Assembly: GCA_023205875.1 (NCBI GenBank)
Contig: CP060767.1
Coordinates: 496,001 to 560,000, forward strand
Origin: Chloropicon primus
Taxonomy: Eukaryota > Chlorophyta > Chloropicophyceae > Chloropicales > Chloropicaceae
DNA: 64,000 nt
Reading direction: 5' to 3'
The position numbers and the translations under genes were made by a program. The notes beneath the pieces are model-generated. The model did no database searches. It had not been told where the DNA came from and saw only the letters and a program-made list of their open reading frames with translations. Positions 38,601 through 47,436 of this stretch are shown piece by piece (within the stretch, counting starts at the first letter, position 1; the number at the start of each line of letters is the position of its first letter).

Positions 38601-38945
38601 GCGTACCAGAGCAGGAAGTACAAGCAAACGAGGAGCATAGACGAGGCTTACATGTTCAGGAAGAAGATCAGGGAAGCTGTACTCGCTGACATCAACCCGG
38701 AAACGATGGCTGTGGCTTTCTCGAAGTTTTTTGCGGACACCGAGAAGCGCGTGTACACCGCTATCACACTGGAGCCCCAGGACTCTTCTCCGAGCATGAT
38801 CACCAGGCTCCTGGCCTCGATTTCGGATTGCCTTTCAACGAAAAAAGTAAGCACCTCGACTCAACAAGTGGTGGCAGGGGCGGTGCTGGCAGTTGGCCTC
38901 GGAGCTGCGTTCGCATACCTCTCTTCCAGTCGGAGACACGGTTGA
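35679..38945 (+). CDS. PqqL-like M16 zinc metalloprotease with a C-terminal membrane anchor
   Basis: 1088 residues from the first ATG. The M16 zinc motif HxxEH reads HILEHLAFRGT near residue 94, with the downstream glutamate in NVERGTVLDEWR near residue 190. LPNGLRYYLRKN at the start and FGADQNAYTSFDETVYEL are diagnostic of the PqqL branch of pitrilysin-type proteases. The second M16 half, inactive, spans roughly residues 560-1040. The last 30 residues form one hydrophobic helix followed by SSRRHG, a tail-anchor layout that M16 proteases normally lack. Plant homologues are plastid or cytosolic peptide-degrading enzymes. The anchor suggests attachment to an organelle outer membrane or the ER, with the protease facing the cytosol. 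Confidence 0.85.
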   Translation: MSTAGSCDGSPGSEPSRSRAFKRLESLDPEAEFGGYDVPLPLGPEDREKFRHGRLPNGLRYYLRKNAYPKSRCALSLAVQAGCVQEEDHEQGIAHILEHLAFRGTQMFTNYDIVRFLESIGADFGADQNAYTSFDETVYELFVPCDKQSRERDRGGGGEEGSMESLSTLDKGLLVLSEFAFGVTATKEELNVERGTVLDEWRQSRTSQSRVVQAHWKAIMKGSKYEDRLPIGIEKVIRECTAEEVRAFRDRWYAPERMAITVVGDFEESMDEMENKVATMFDQQGYGKDSNPRDWPNYRTKVHEEPQYMCQTDEEATQSSVNVSFVKPCEMSGTTWTLKDYRDMIVGDMFVTAINSRLFRRSHSKETSQPFYTAAFSNDRICSNAQCATLTASCKLGGTLIALESLLVELARIRCHGFSIQEVEAARKELLLDAETAYTERSKRKSDDLRDEYVGSFLLGEAVTDPVTEARINRLLLSDITREELGAFANQYQRSNGMVIQTVEPPHSLSLGKEDHEKLEAVVQKVIGMEKGEIKPHKDDESRMSPDDILREGDIGHAKPSFEHEVRSYPKLNAKEVTLSNGMRLCWKRSSLREDQLLIHAFARGGLSQAIRGVTSDPSEEEVRRMRTANVSSLFASDIGAFGFRPPVLNEALAGLRCHVGTRVRPFARVFEGEQSSGDFEVTLKLIHRLFSTRVQAVDSELGNIKQMVREAIQNQIRDPMTKYSQRVKSVNYNSFYFRPWTLPEFDAIDAKESCEFYSECFNHPGEFTLIVVGDIDEIAETDEGFLQLMEKYVGSIEVKDPARNVPLDKSEVVPIPFMQPKETVREIVREKLVDPMSITQVTFPLTITTMPVEVAQEELFWISFMCQLLEMQLMKEMRFQRGEVYSVSVGPSFAIESPSAIPSGKARGDVAINFSCEPGGVAEKLVNLAVDEVQRLRTHPVTKSDIDSLLEMEKRSYELAVEENNFWLEVIEMAYQSRKYKQTRSIDEAYMFRKKIREAVLADINPETMAVAFSKFFADTEKRVYTAITLEPQDSSPSMITRLLASISDCLSTKKVSTSTQQVVAGAVLAVGLGAAFAYLSSSRRHG

Positions 38946-39473
38946 CTTGATCTCTACAGCTTTGGAATTACAGCACATCATTTACATTATTTGGTTGTTA
39001 TGTTATACTGTTATAAAAATAAGTTAGTCGGGTGGTAGCATCTTCTTCTCCCTGTGTGTACCTCTAGAGGACATGGATATCATCCAAAGATTTTCCTTAT
39101 CTTTGAGGAAAGTAACGCACCAACCACCCTCTCAAGGGATGTTGTCCATCTCCATGGAAACCAAGCCAAGGTCTGCCTCTCCCATGATGGAATGGAATGG
39201 ATCCTCATGCGTCCTCCCCTCCATCAAAGGCCTCTTCTCTTCTCCTCTCACTCTCATCACAATCATCCCCTCCAGGGAAGGGGAAAGCATCCGGCCAGAA
39301 CCGGAACCCTCGCGCGCGAGAGAGGGAGGGAGGGAGAGAGGAAGAGGGAGGGAGGGAGCGGCGAGGAAGGTGAAGAGGGAGAGGGGGAGGCGGAGGGAGG
39401 CCACGGTCGCGCGCTCCTTTCTTTCTTTTCCTTGCGCGTCGAAAGCCGGAAGCGTTGGACAGCGAGACACACA

Positions 39474-39541
<68 letters not shown>
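38946..39541. other. Gap with no supported gene; (AC)n(AG)n tract at its end
   Basis: About 600 bases of mostly purine-rich and pyrimidine-rich sequence. The 70 bases up to the kinase start codon are an (AC)n run (about 39467-39490) followed by an (AG)n run (to 39541), probably in its 5' untranslated leader. Confidence 0.6.
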
Positions 39542-39544
<3 letters not shown>

Positions 39545-42524
39545 AAGAGGTTTATGCGTTGGGCTGGTGGAGGGCAAGGAGACAGCGAGCGTCGTGACAG
39601 CAGCAGCGGAAGGAACACGAACCCCAACACGCCGTCGCCGAATTCGAACCAATATTCTTACAACGCGGAAGGGGATGCTTTTGCTGGACACTACAGTGCA
39701 CTCGCAGAGTCTCAACAGGACGCTCAGTCGTCCTTACCTCCTGACCCTTACCACCAGCATTACTCTCAGGCTCAGATCTTCCACCACCACAGGAGGACCG
39801 CCAGCAGAGACTCGTACGACTCATTCACAAAATATGGCGGAACACCAAACCAGAGCGACAACTTCCTCGTAAGTCACTCTTCACTTGACTTGACTTGACT
39901 TGACTTGACTTGACTTGACTTGACTTGACTTGACTTGCTTGAAAGGAGTCCAGAGGTCTTGACTGGAGTTGCCAGCACCAGAGGGCTTTGTGGATGGGTT
40001 TGGTTCCTTTGCTGACGGCTTTTGCTTTGCTTTGCTTTTTTTTTTCTGGGGGGGGATATTGGCTTGGCTTGGCTTGGCTTGTGTGTTTTGGTTTTGTGTG
40101 TAGTCGGACGAGGAGGAGTACCAGACGCAGCTTGCGTTGGCGATGAGCGTTTCGGAACAGGAGGCCAAGCAGAGGGACTCGATGAGAGATGGACTGCAAC
40201 CGGAGTCGCTGACGGACGGGACCATGTCCGGAAAGCGGGCGACGAACGCCCAAGAGCTTGTGGAGAAGTATTGGTACACGAGGAGGGTTCACTGCGACGA
40301 GAGTATACTCGATGGATTTTATGATTGCGTTGGGAACTTTGACTCTGTGCGAGGAGGAGAATTGTCACCGAGGGGGGGGAGAGACCCAGCAGACAGGGCA
40401 GGGAGCAGGCCAAGCAGCAGACAATCGGGTTCGAATCTTCACAAGACGACTTCAAAGGAACTTCCCAACTTGCAGAGGATACAAAGTGACATGGTGTATC
40501 TTTGCGCCTCGGTGGAGGGTATGGACGAGAGGGAGCTGCTTTTGGTGGACAGAAGGGTGGACGAGAAAATCGTGGCGCTAGCAAAGCAGGCCGAGGCCAT
40601 CAGCAGCAGCGGAGGAAGCCCCAAGGAGAAGGCAATCGCTTTGGGAGATCTTGTTGTTGCAAACATGGGAGGGCCAACGAATGGGACGGATGGAGTCGGG
40701 TACATGAGGCAGAGAAATAAGTGGCTTGGGTCCTCCCACCAAGCCAAGGACAACGCCAAATCGTACGTCGTGAAGCTGGGTGACCTCTCCTGTGGAATGT
40801 CAAGGCACAGGGCCCTCTTGTACAAAGTCTTGAGCGAGGAGGTCCAAGGGTTGGGATGCCAGCTGGTGAAAGGGTGCTTCTACTACACGGACAATGACTC
40901 GGATAGCTTGACCGGAGCCCCCCTACTTGCGGAAGACGAGGCCAAGCCAGCGGAGGGCGAGGGCGAGCCGCAGCTGAATTTGCAGGCCACTTTTGCAGGC
41001 CTGCAGCTGCAGGCACCGACACCACCTTCCGCGCCCGAGGTGGACACGTCTCCATATAGCGTTTCCGTTGGAAAGGACTGCGACAACGGAAGCGTCGTGG
41101 TACAGTGTGACGGGGACCACTACGTTGTCGATCTCATGTCTCAGCCTGTGGAGCTGATACAGTTGCCCAGCAGCGACAAATTCGATACCTTGGGTTGTAC
41201 GAGATCAAGCAGTCGGGGGGCACTGAGGAGCACTTTGGAATCGGGAACGTCCAGCCTTTCTGATCGGTCCTGGGTCCAGCAGGAGCTCGAGGCAACGTCT
41301 CAGCTGGTTTCCACCATCGAAAGTCTGATGAGGACGAACAGCATGAAGGACAGTGGGAGGGATCCTGGTGGGAAGGGGACGGCTGACCCTAAGGGTGTGC
41401 AAAAGTCGCAGAGCAATCGTCAGCACGACGCGCTGGACGAGCTTCTGAAGAGGAACAACAGGACCAGCAGCAGTGGTGAAGGCAGCAGCAACAACAGCGG
41501 CACCCTTTCCAGCGGCGGTGGGCATGTGGACATGGGGACCAGCACGGACACATCCAAGAGCGATGCGACCCAAGGCGGTTTACCGAAGAATCAAGGTCAG
41601 GCAGAAGGCAAGGAGAAGGACAGCGCGCAAACTCAATTGAGCATTGATATTATTAAAGAGAGTGTGGGCGTCTCGGACGGAGATAGCCAGTGGAACATCA
41701 AGGTCGAAGACGTGACGTTTGGGGACAGAGTGGGCATCGGTTCCTTTGGCGAAGTGTATCGAGGAATGTGGAGAGGCACTGAAGTTGCGGTCAAGAAGCT
41801 CATTGACCAGGACATCACTGAAGAATCAAAGCAAGAATTTCTTGGAGAGGTCTCGATCATGAGACGGCTCAGGCACCCGAACATCGTTCTATTTATGGGT
41901 GTTATTACGAGCAGGGACAACTTGGCCATCGTCACCGAGTTCTTGCCGAGGGGAAGTCTCTTCAAGCTCCTGCACCGATCTGGGATCCAGCTGGACCTCC
42001 GGAGGAGACTCCGAATGGCCGAGGATGTCGCGAAAGGCATGCACTACTTGCACACGTGCAATCCAATGATCGTGCACAGGGACCTGAAGTCGCCAAACTT
42101 GCTTGTGGACAGGAATTGGTGCGTAAAGGTCACGGATTTTGGCTTGTCTAGGATGAAGCATTCCACCTTTTTGAGCACAAAATCCAATGCGGGCACTCCG
42201 GAGTGGATGGCACCAGAGGTGCTCCGAAGCGAGCCCGCGAACGAGAAGTCGGACATCTATTCTTATGGCATCATACTGTACGAGTTGATCACGGGAAAGA
42301 TCCCATGGGAAGGCCTCAACGCGATGCAGGTCGTCGGTGCGGTGGCGTTCCAGGACAAGAGGCTCAACGTTCCCGAAGGCATCGACGAGGAAGTGAAGGA
42401 GCTCATGCAGAACTGCTGGAGGGGCGACCCCTCCAAGAGACCAAGCTTCGAGGAGATTCTCAAAGCTCTCCGAGTGGTCATCAAGCGCACCCCTGTCCCC
42501 ACAAGAAAGGTAACTCCCACCTGA
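39542..42524 (+). CDS. EDR1/CTR1-type Raf-like MAPKKK
   Basis: Two exons, 39542-39868 and 40104-42524, phase 0, about 915 residues. The 235-base intron carries a (TTGAC)n run. Exon 2 opens with SDEEEYQTQLALAMSVSE, the conserved start of the EDR1 domain, which then shows DGFYDCVGNFD, LGDLVVANMGG, LSCGMSRHRALLYKVLSE and DHYVVDLM. After a serine-rich linker comes a full kinase: GIGSFGEVYRG, VAVKKL, HRDLKSPN, DFGLSR, GTPEWMAPE, and the end of subdomain XI. All catalytic residues are present. In plants these Raf-like kinases (EDR1, CTR1) act in defence, ethylene and stress signalling; in algae the upstream signal is unknown. The domain order makes this call firm. Confidence 0.92.
39883..39936. repeat. 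(TTGAC)n pentamer microsatellite in the kinase intron
   Basis: About eleven TTGAC units just inside the 5' splice site of the intron. A second short run of GCTTG/TTGGC units lies nearer the 3' end. Confidence 0.9.
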
Positions 42525-42778
42525 AAAGAAGGGAAGTAATTATTCATATTATTTTGAAATTGAGCTCTTCCTTCGGCTTATACTTCCGACGCTCTTGTTC
42601 AAGAAAGGGAAACCCTTTTCGCCGATTACAGAAAACCGCTTAAAAACATTCTTTGTTGCCCCTGCTGCGAGAACTTGTAGCGAGCACAAGGGAAGGGCCC
42701 CAACCCATTCATTGTCTCCGGGCAAACGCACAGCCAAAGCGATTCGCACGCCGTTACCATTCGCCTCCTCGCCACCGC

Positions 42779-43584
42779 TTAGTCGTCAGCGAAAGGATAT
42801 TCCTCGTTGATGTACTCGAGCAGCTTCATGTGAAGCTCAAACCTCTCGTCACCCTTCAGCGGATCTTTCGATATCAAGACTTCCACCTTCATGGAGACTT
42901 GCTCAAGGGCCCCCCGAATGACGCCGCAGAGCAAGTTGCAGTAGCTCAAGGGCTCCAGCTTCTCCGGCAGCTCGACAAAATCAATCAACGGGTTGTCGTT
43001 CAAAACCTGCAAAGGGGGAAGGAGGAGGAACAAGTGGCCGCCGCTCGTGTCAGTACTCTGAGGTGAACGACGGACGCCGCCGGCAGAGAGAGAGAGAGAC
43101 CTACCATTTTGCATTCCTTGTCACCTATCTGAGTCACTTTGGCGTCTATGCCGAGGAACATTTTGAAACCCGTGTCAGCAATCGTCTTCACGGCCTCCTT
43201 GAAGTTCCTGCACCTGGTCGTGTTCGTCTTGGCCAAGAAATCATCCACAAGCCTCACTCCTATGTTCTGTCCCATCCTGTCCAGCTGCTTGTTCACTTCC
43301 TCTGGCGACTCCAAATCCAGGAGAAGATGCCGAACGAGCGCTCCGTACGTCAAAGTAAACAATTCAGAGTTCTTTCACACGCAACACGATCAGACACCGT
43401 TCCATCCATGCAGAGCAAGCGACGAACATGGGGGTTAGGTCTTGGTTCTAGGTTGATGGGTCATCCCCTCTCTCCTTCGTGTTTCTCCCGAAAGGGACAC
43501 GAAAAAACGATTGCCAATGCGAATTACTTGACCTACGATTCTTTCTCCTGCGACGGAGGATGCCACCTTCCCCTTGGACGACAT
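42779..43584 (-). CDS. BET3: TRAPP complex subunit TRAPPC3/Bet3
   Basis: Three exons on the minus strand, 43584-43537, 43371-43105 and 43006-42779, all phase 0, giving 180 residues, the usual Bet3 length. Introns are 165 and 98 bases. The joins reproduce the family alignment: exon 1 ends AGERI and exon 2 begins NSELFTLTYGALVRHL; later LDRMGQNIGVRLVDDFLAK, then NPLIDFVELPEKL, YCNLLCGVIRGALEQVSMK and EEYPFADD. Bet3 is the central subunit of the TRAPP tethering and Rab1-activating complexes in ER-to-Golgi traffic; the cysteine in YCNLLCGV is near the family's palmitoyl-tunnel region. High confidence for both identity and splice model. Confidence 0.92.
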
Positions 43585-43880
43585 CGCTTCACCTCCTTTC
43601 CTCGTTGTAGGGCTTCGTCTCCTGCTCCTCTAGTCGTGAAAAAATCTTCTCTTGTCAGCGATAAAAAACGCATCACGGAGCCAACGCCTTCGTGCGACCA
43701 CTTAAACGAAAGAGCTCGAGATTATCTTTCCATCGACCCCTGCCTCGACCGATCCTCTTCTCTTCGTCGTCTTCGGCGTCGCGTTGAAGTTGAAGTTCAC
43801 TCACTCACCCTCGTGCTCCGCCCAGCCTCAGCCTGCTTTGCTTTGAGAGGAAGGGCGAACGGCGGAGTACCAGAGAGAAG

Positions 43881-44190
43881 CCACCTTGTTGGGGACCGTG
43901 ACGGCGAAGAAGGTGACAAGAGGGGAAGAGGAAGGTGTCAAACGAAGATTTGTCTCATAAGCTTTCCAACGATACCTTGATCGACCCATTTGGTGCTCAG
44001 ATTGGTCGAGGCATCGACTGGGAGGACGGAAAGGGAAGGGAAAAGCATCCAAGAGGCCACCTTGTCGAGGACGGTGACGGCGAGTGAAGGTGACGAGAGG
44101 GGAAGAGGAAGGTGTCAAACGAAGCGTTGTCTCGCGGTTATTCGGTGGAGTACCCGCACGCCTGGTTTGACGCTCGAATTGGTCGAGAGG
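43881..44190. repeat. Imperfect direct duplication, about 130 bp, two copies
   Basis: Copies at about 43881-44006 and 44058-44190 share CCACCTTGT, GGACSGTGACGGCGA, GAGGGGAAGAGGAAGGTGT CAAACGAAG and a GMTYGAATTGGTCGAG-like end. They lie between TRAPPC3 and the zinc-finger gene, in about 800 bases without any other supported feature. Confidence 0.6.
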
Positions 44191-44385
44191 ACGCGGAGAG
44201 AGCTGAGAGAGCAAGAGAAGCGAGGCAGGGGAGAAGGGGGTGGGTGAGGACGGCCAGCCTCGAGAGCCAAGGGGAGAGACCTCGAGAGGCGTGTTGGGTG
44301 GAGTGAGTCGGGGGCGGGAGGGAAGAGGTTTCGAGAATTGTGCCGCCTGTTTCGAGTTTTTTGCCGAGCGGAGAGGTGGTGACTC

Positions 44386-44966
44386 ATGACTGGTGGTCTG
44401 AGTGGCAAGGTGTGCTACTGTGGTGCCAGAGAGGAAGGCGTGTTGCTTGCGAAGACCAAGACGTATAAGCTCCACAGAATGCGTAACGTTGCAATGAGGG
44501 AAAAGGTAGCGGAGAAGGCAAACACGAACTTGAATGCTTACTTTATGGTGGCAAAGGAAAGAAACAGCAGCGTCGCGCTGCTGGAGGGGAGAGCCGAGGT
44601 AAGCCCAGCAGGCCAAGAGGAGGAAAGGTAAGGTGTCGACGACGAAACCGCCTCAAATTGTATCCTCTCTCTCCCTCAGCCACTTTCTTTGCGTGACTGA
44701 CCGCTATTCGTTAGCCAGTAGAAGGTCAGACGTGCTCACAGTGCCAGGGTCTGGGAAAGTGTGACTGCTTTCACTGCCAGGGTCTGGGAAGAGCGAACTA
44801 CACGAGCACGGCCGTGCTGCCCCGAGGGACGTACCCCGTCTGGTGCGCGGAGTGCGGAGGCGGCGGTGTCGTCTATTGCTTCAAGTGTCAAGGGACGGGA
44901 AAGAAGCTCTTCGCGGAAGGGATTGGTTTTCGTTTACCCCACGACGACGAGCTGAAGGACCCTTGA
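44386..44966 (+). CDS. DnaJ-type zinc-finger protein (no J domain)
   Basis: Exons 44386-44598 and 44715-44966, phase 0, 154 residues, intron 116 bases. Exon 2 encodes four CxxCxGxG-type motifs in the classic order: CSQCQGLG, CFHCQGLG, CAECGGGG and CFKCQGTG, forming two zinc sites as in the cysteine-rich domain of DnaJ. No J domain is present. Proteins of this type in plants (BSD2, LQY1, PSA2) are plastid chaperones or thiol enzymes for Rubisco or photosystem assembly, which suggests but does not prove a plastid role. The N-terminal exon (VCYCGAREEG, then a basic helix) is not a clear transit peptide. The stop codon lies only 18 bases before the next start. Confidence 0.75.
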
Positions 44967-44984
44967 GCGGCGACGGGCGTCATC

Positions 44985-45581
44985 ATGGCTTCCGAAGACG
45001 AAGACGATGGGATTGGCAGGGAGGTCGACCCGCTGGCAAGCGATCTCATGGGGAACGCTCCTAGTGACAACGGCCTGGTTCTGAGGCTGGTGCTGGAGCA
45101 GTTGGCAAAGCACAGGAAGCCGACGATTCTGGATGATCCCGGTGACCGATGCGGCCAGCAGGTCAACGCCTTCGCGGCAAAGGACTTTCTGTCCTGCGCT
45201 ATGACCTGCAAGAGGTGGAACGCCCTGACGGAAGAGTTCCTTTTCAAGCCGGTCTGCCAATCGTTTGGCTGGAGACCGCCCAGAAGGCCAAGGCATCAAG
45301 TATCAAGAGGAACAGATGTCGTGGGCGGCGCGTGGACGCAGCTGTACATCAATCACGCTTGCAGCTTTTGCTACGAGCTCGGGGAGTTTCCCGTCAGGAA
45401 CCAAGGCGTGATCCGGAATTGCAGCCAGCTCTTCTTGATCTGCCTCGAGTGCACCAAGAGAACGAAAGTGATCAACCATTTGATCTCGAAGGGCCTGAGG
45501 GTCGATCTCGAGAGTCTGCACGGCAGGCGCCTGTTGGACAACGACGCCAAGTCGAAGAAGAGAAAGAGGAGACGGCGGTGA
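44985..45581 (+). CDS. F-box-like protein with a CxxC pair
   Basis: 198 residues. Residues 65-90 fit the second half of an F-box (DFLSCAMTCKRWNALTEE). After it come HACSFCYELG and LICLECTKR, two CxxC pairs spaced as a zinc site, and a strongly basic end (KSKKRKRRRR), likely a nuclear signal. F-box proteins recruit substrates to SCF ubiquitin ligases. The F-box here is short and the family of the zinc part is unknown to me. An AATAAA at 45595 is its probable polyadenylation signal. Confidence 0.55.
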   Translation: MASEDEDDGIGREVDPLASDLMGNAPSDNGLVLRLVLEQLAKHRKPTILDDPGDRCGQQVNAFAAKDFLSCAMTCKRWNALTEEFLFKPVCQSFGWRPPRRPRHQVSRGTDVVGGAWTQLYINHACSFCYELGEFPVRNQGVIRNCSQLFLICLECTKRTKVINHLISKGLRVDLESLHGRRLLDNDAKSKKRKRRRR

Positions 45582-45594
45582 CGAAAAGAACGCG

Positions 45595-45600
45595 AATAAA
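45595..45600 (+). terminator. Likely AATAAA polyadenylation signal
   Basis: AATAAA 14 bases after the F-box-like gene's stop codon, in the 64-base gap before the convergent gene. Confidence 0.45.
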
Positions 45601-45645
45601 GAATAATGTGATTTAGTCTTTTAGGCTGCTCAGCGTGCATGTCGT

Positions 45646-46748
45646 TCATTTCAATTCATCCTGAGTGACTTGCTCTGCCTTGGCCAGAGTGTCGTTCGTG
45701 CAAAACATGAGGCTAACCATTGCCCTTCGGTCAAAGAACGGCCTGTGAGATTTGAACTGAACGGCGTTGAACGCTTCCATGCTGGAGGAGAATTTGACCA
45801 GAAACTTTTTGGTCAGAGACTTCCCTCTCCCCCCCCCCTGAGTCCCTCCGTAACCCACCCTCTGCTTCTCCTTGAGCTCCTGGATCCCCGTGTTGCACAC
45901 AATGTTGTACCCGCGGAAAAAGTCCTTCACATCCAGCCAGGTCGTGTCATCCGGCACGTTCGTCAGGCTCACGTACTCGTTTCCGTCTGGCAGCACGCAC
46001 TCCGTCTCGGACACCATGCTCTGGGCCTGCGTTGCGCTCAGTGACCTCGTTTGGCACTGCAAGAGGCCCAAGCCTTTCCCTTGCAACTTTGCCAGCGCAT
46101 CCGATGGGTTTTTCAGGGGCACGTACCAGGAAACGACGTCGAGGGAATTGTTCAATCGCACCCTCAGCGGCTCGTGGCTCGCAAAGGCGACGCCATTCTC
46201 AGACAAAAACTTGCGAACGTCCTGCAAAGTCGTCGCGTAGGAGACGAGAGAAGGTGGTGTGCGTTAGTCATACGGCGCGCCCCAAAAGCAGAAAAGACTC
46301 CGCGTGAACTTACCAAGGGAAACACGGCCTTGGGAAGGTCCGACAATTCGATCCACTTTGTTCCAGGCATCTGCAAGGGAACCTCATCCTTGTCCACCCC
46401 CTCCTGGGCTGTGGAGAGCGTCTGGGCCTCCGCGGCCTCGCCACTGTCGAGCTCTTCCTCGAGCTCCCTCCTCAGCGATATGGCTTCCTCCTTGTCCATC
46501 TGCTCCTCCGATGATCCCGTCCCCTCGCCATCCCTCTCGCTCCCTTCCTCCGGACCCGAAGCGAACGAGCGATGCCAACCAACTCCGTGGCTCCACCCTT
46601 GGTCCTCCCTTCCCATGGGACAAGACCTCTGCATGAGGTGGCAAACGACTCGACGCTCGCCACCGCTAGGCACTTTTCTCAAACCTTGCAAGGTCGACGC
46701 CAGCCTCATCACTCGAGAGGCTGCCCTTCCCACATCCCTCGCACTCAT
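45646..46748 (-). CDS. Mitochondrial-type protein with RRM-like folds
   Basis: Exons 46748-46314 and 46221-45646 on the minus strand, phase 0, 336 residues; the intron is 92 bases with GTAAG and TTTGCAG ends. The first 25 residues (SARDVGRAASRVMRLASTLQ) form a basic amphipathic presequence without acidic residues until later, typical for mitochondria. The C-terminal half contains an RRM-like pattern: EYVSLTNVPDDTTWLDVKDF (RNP2-like strand and helix) and KKFLVKFSSSMEAFNAVQ (RNP1-like strand and helix). A second, more diverged one may start at DVRKFLSENGV. I infer an organelle RNA-binding protein; the exact family is unknown. Confidence 0.6.
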
Positions 46749-47436
46749 TTTGCCTCCCTCTCGTCACTTGCTCTCCTCTTCTCCATCCATTCAGGCAGAA
46801 AACAAACCCAATGCCCAATGCCCAATGCCTCTGTCAGTCTCTCAATGACTCGTTCCGGCGTCGATCCTGACGATCGAGGTGTCCACGGAAAGATAAAAAC
46901 ACGATACTTCCTTCTGTATGATCGACATCCTCTTCCTCTCTCGTTATCGACCTCAAACACTCACCTCTTTCCTCTCCTCTGTCTCCCTTTCTGCTCCAAA
47001 CTCCCTGGGTTCCCTTCCTCAAATCCTCAAAACGCAACCAAATCTTTCCAGCGAGGTGTCTACGGAAAGACAAAAACACGATGCTCGTTCCTATCGCTAC
47101 GTGATGCCCTAAAACGCCCGCACTCGAGCTCAGCCTCGTCCGCAATCCTCGCCCCTTCTTCCAAGTTTGAGGCGGCTCTAAACCTAATTTCATTTCACCA
47201 GTAAAGGGAAGGAAAGGATAACGCACCAAAGCAGAGCAGAGGAGAGCAGAGCAGAGGAGAGGAGAGGACAAGATGGATGCAAGTGGGATGGCACGGTATG
47301 GCTTGGCTTGGCTTGGCTCCTGATGAGGTAGCCCAAGCCTTGAAGCATCGAAATGAAACCTAGGTTCAACAAAAGGTATCAAGAAGTGTGTGTGTGTGTG
47401 TGTGTGTGCGTGCGTGCTACAAACATGGCGTGTGGT
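46749..47436. other. Gap with no supported gene; 40-bp imperfect repeat
   Basis: 688 bases. A segment GAGGTGTCCACGGAAAGAT... at 46878 recurs in altered form at 47053 (GAGGTGTCTACGGAAAGAC...), followed in both by AAAAACACGAT. GCTTG and AGAGC simple repeats and a (GT)n run lie at 47230-47410. Confidence 0.55.

Noticed and set aside
39455-39541. Extension of the kinase N-terminus through the (AC)n(AG)n tract
   Set aside because: The upstream frame is pure microsatellite (TH and ER repeats) and the ATG at 39542 gives a normal start.
43828-44616. A 262-codon minus-strand frame
   Set aside because: It runs through the duplicated non-coding segment and the zinc-finger exon in antisense; low-complexity composition.
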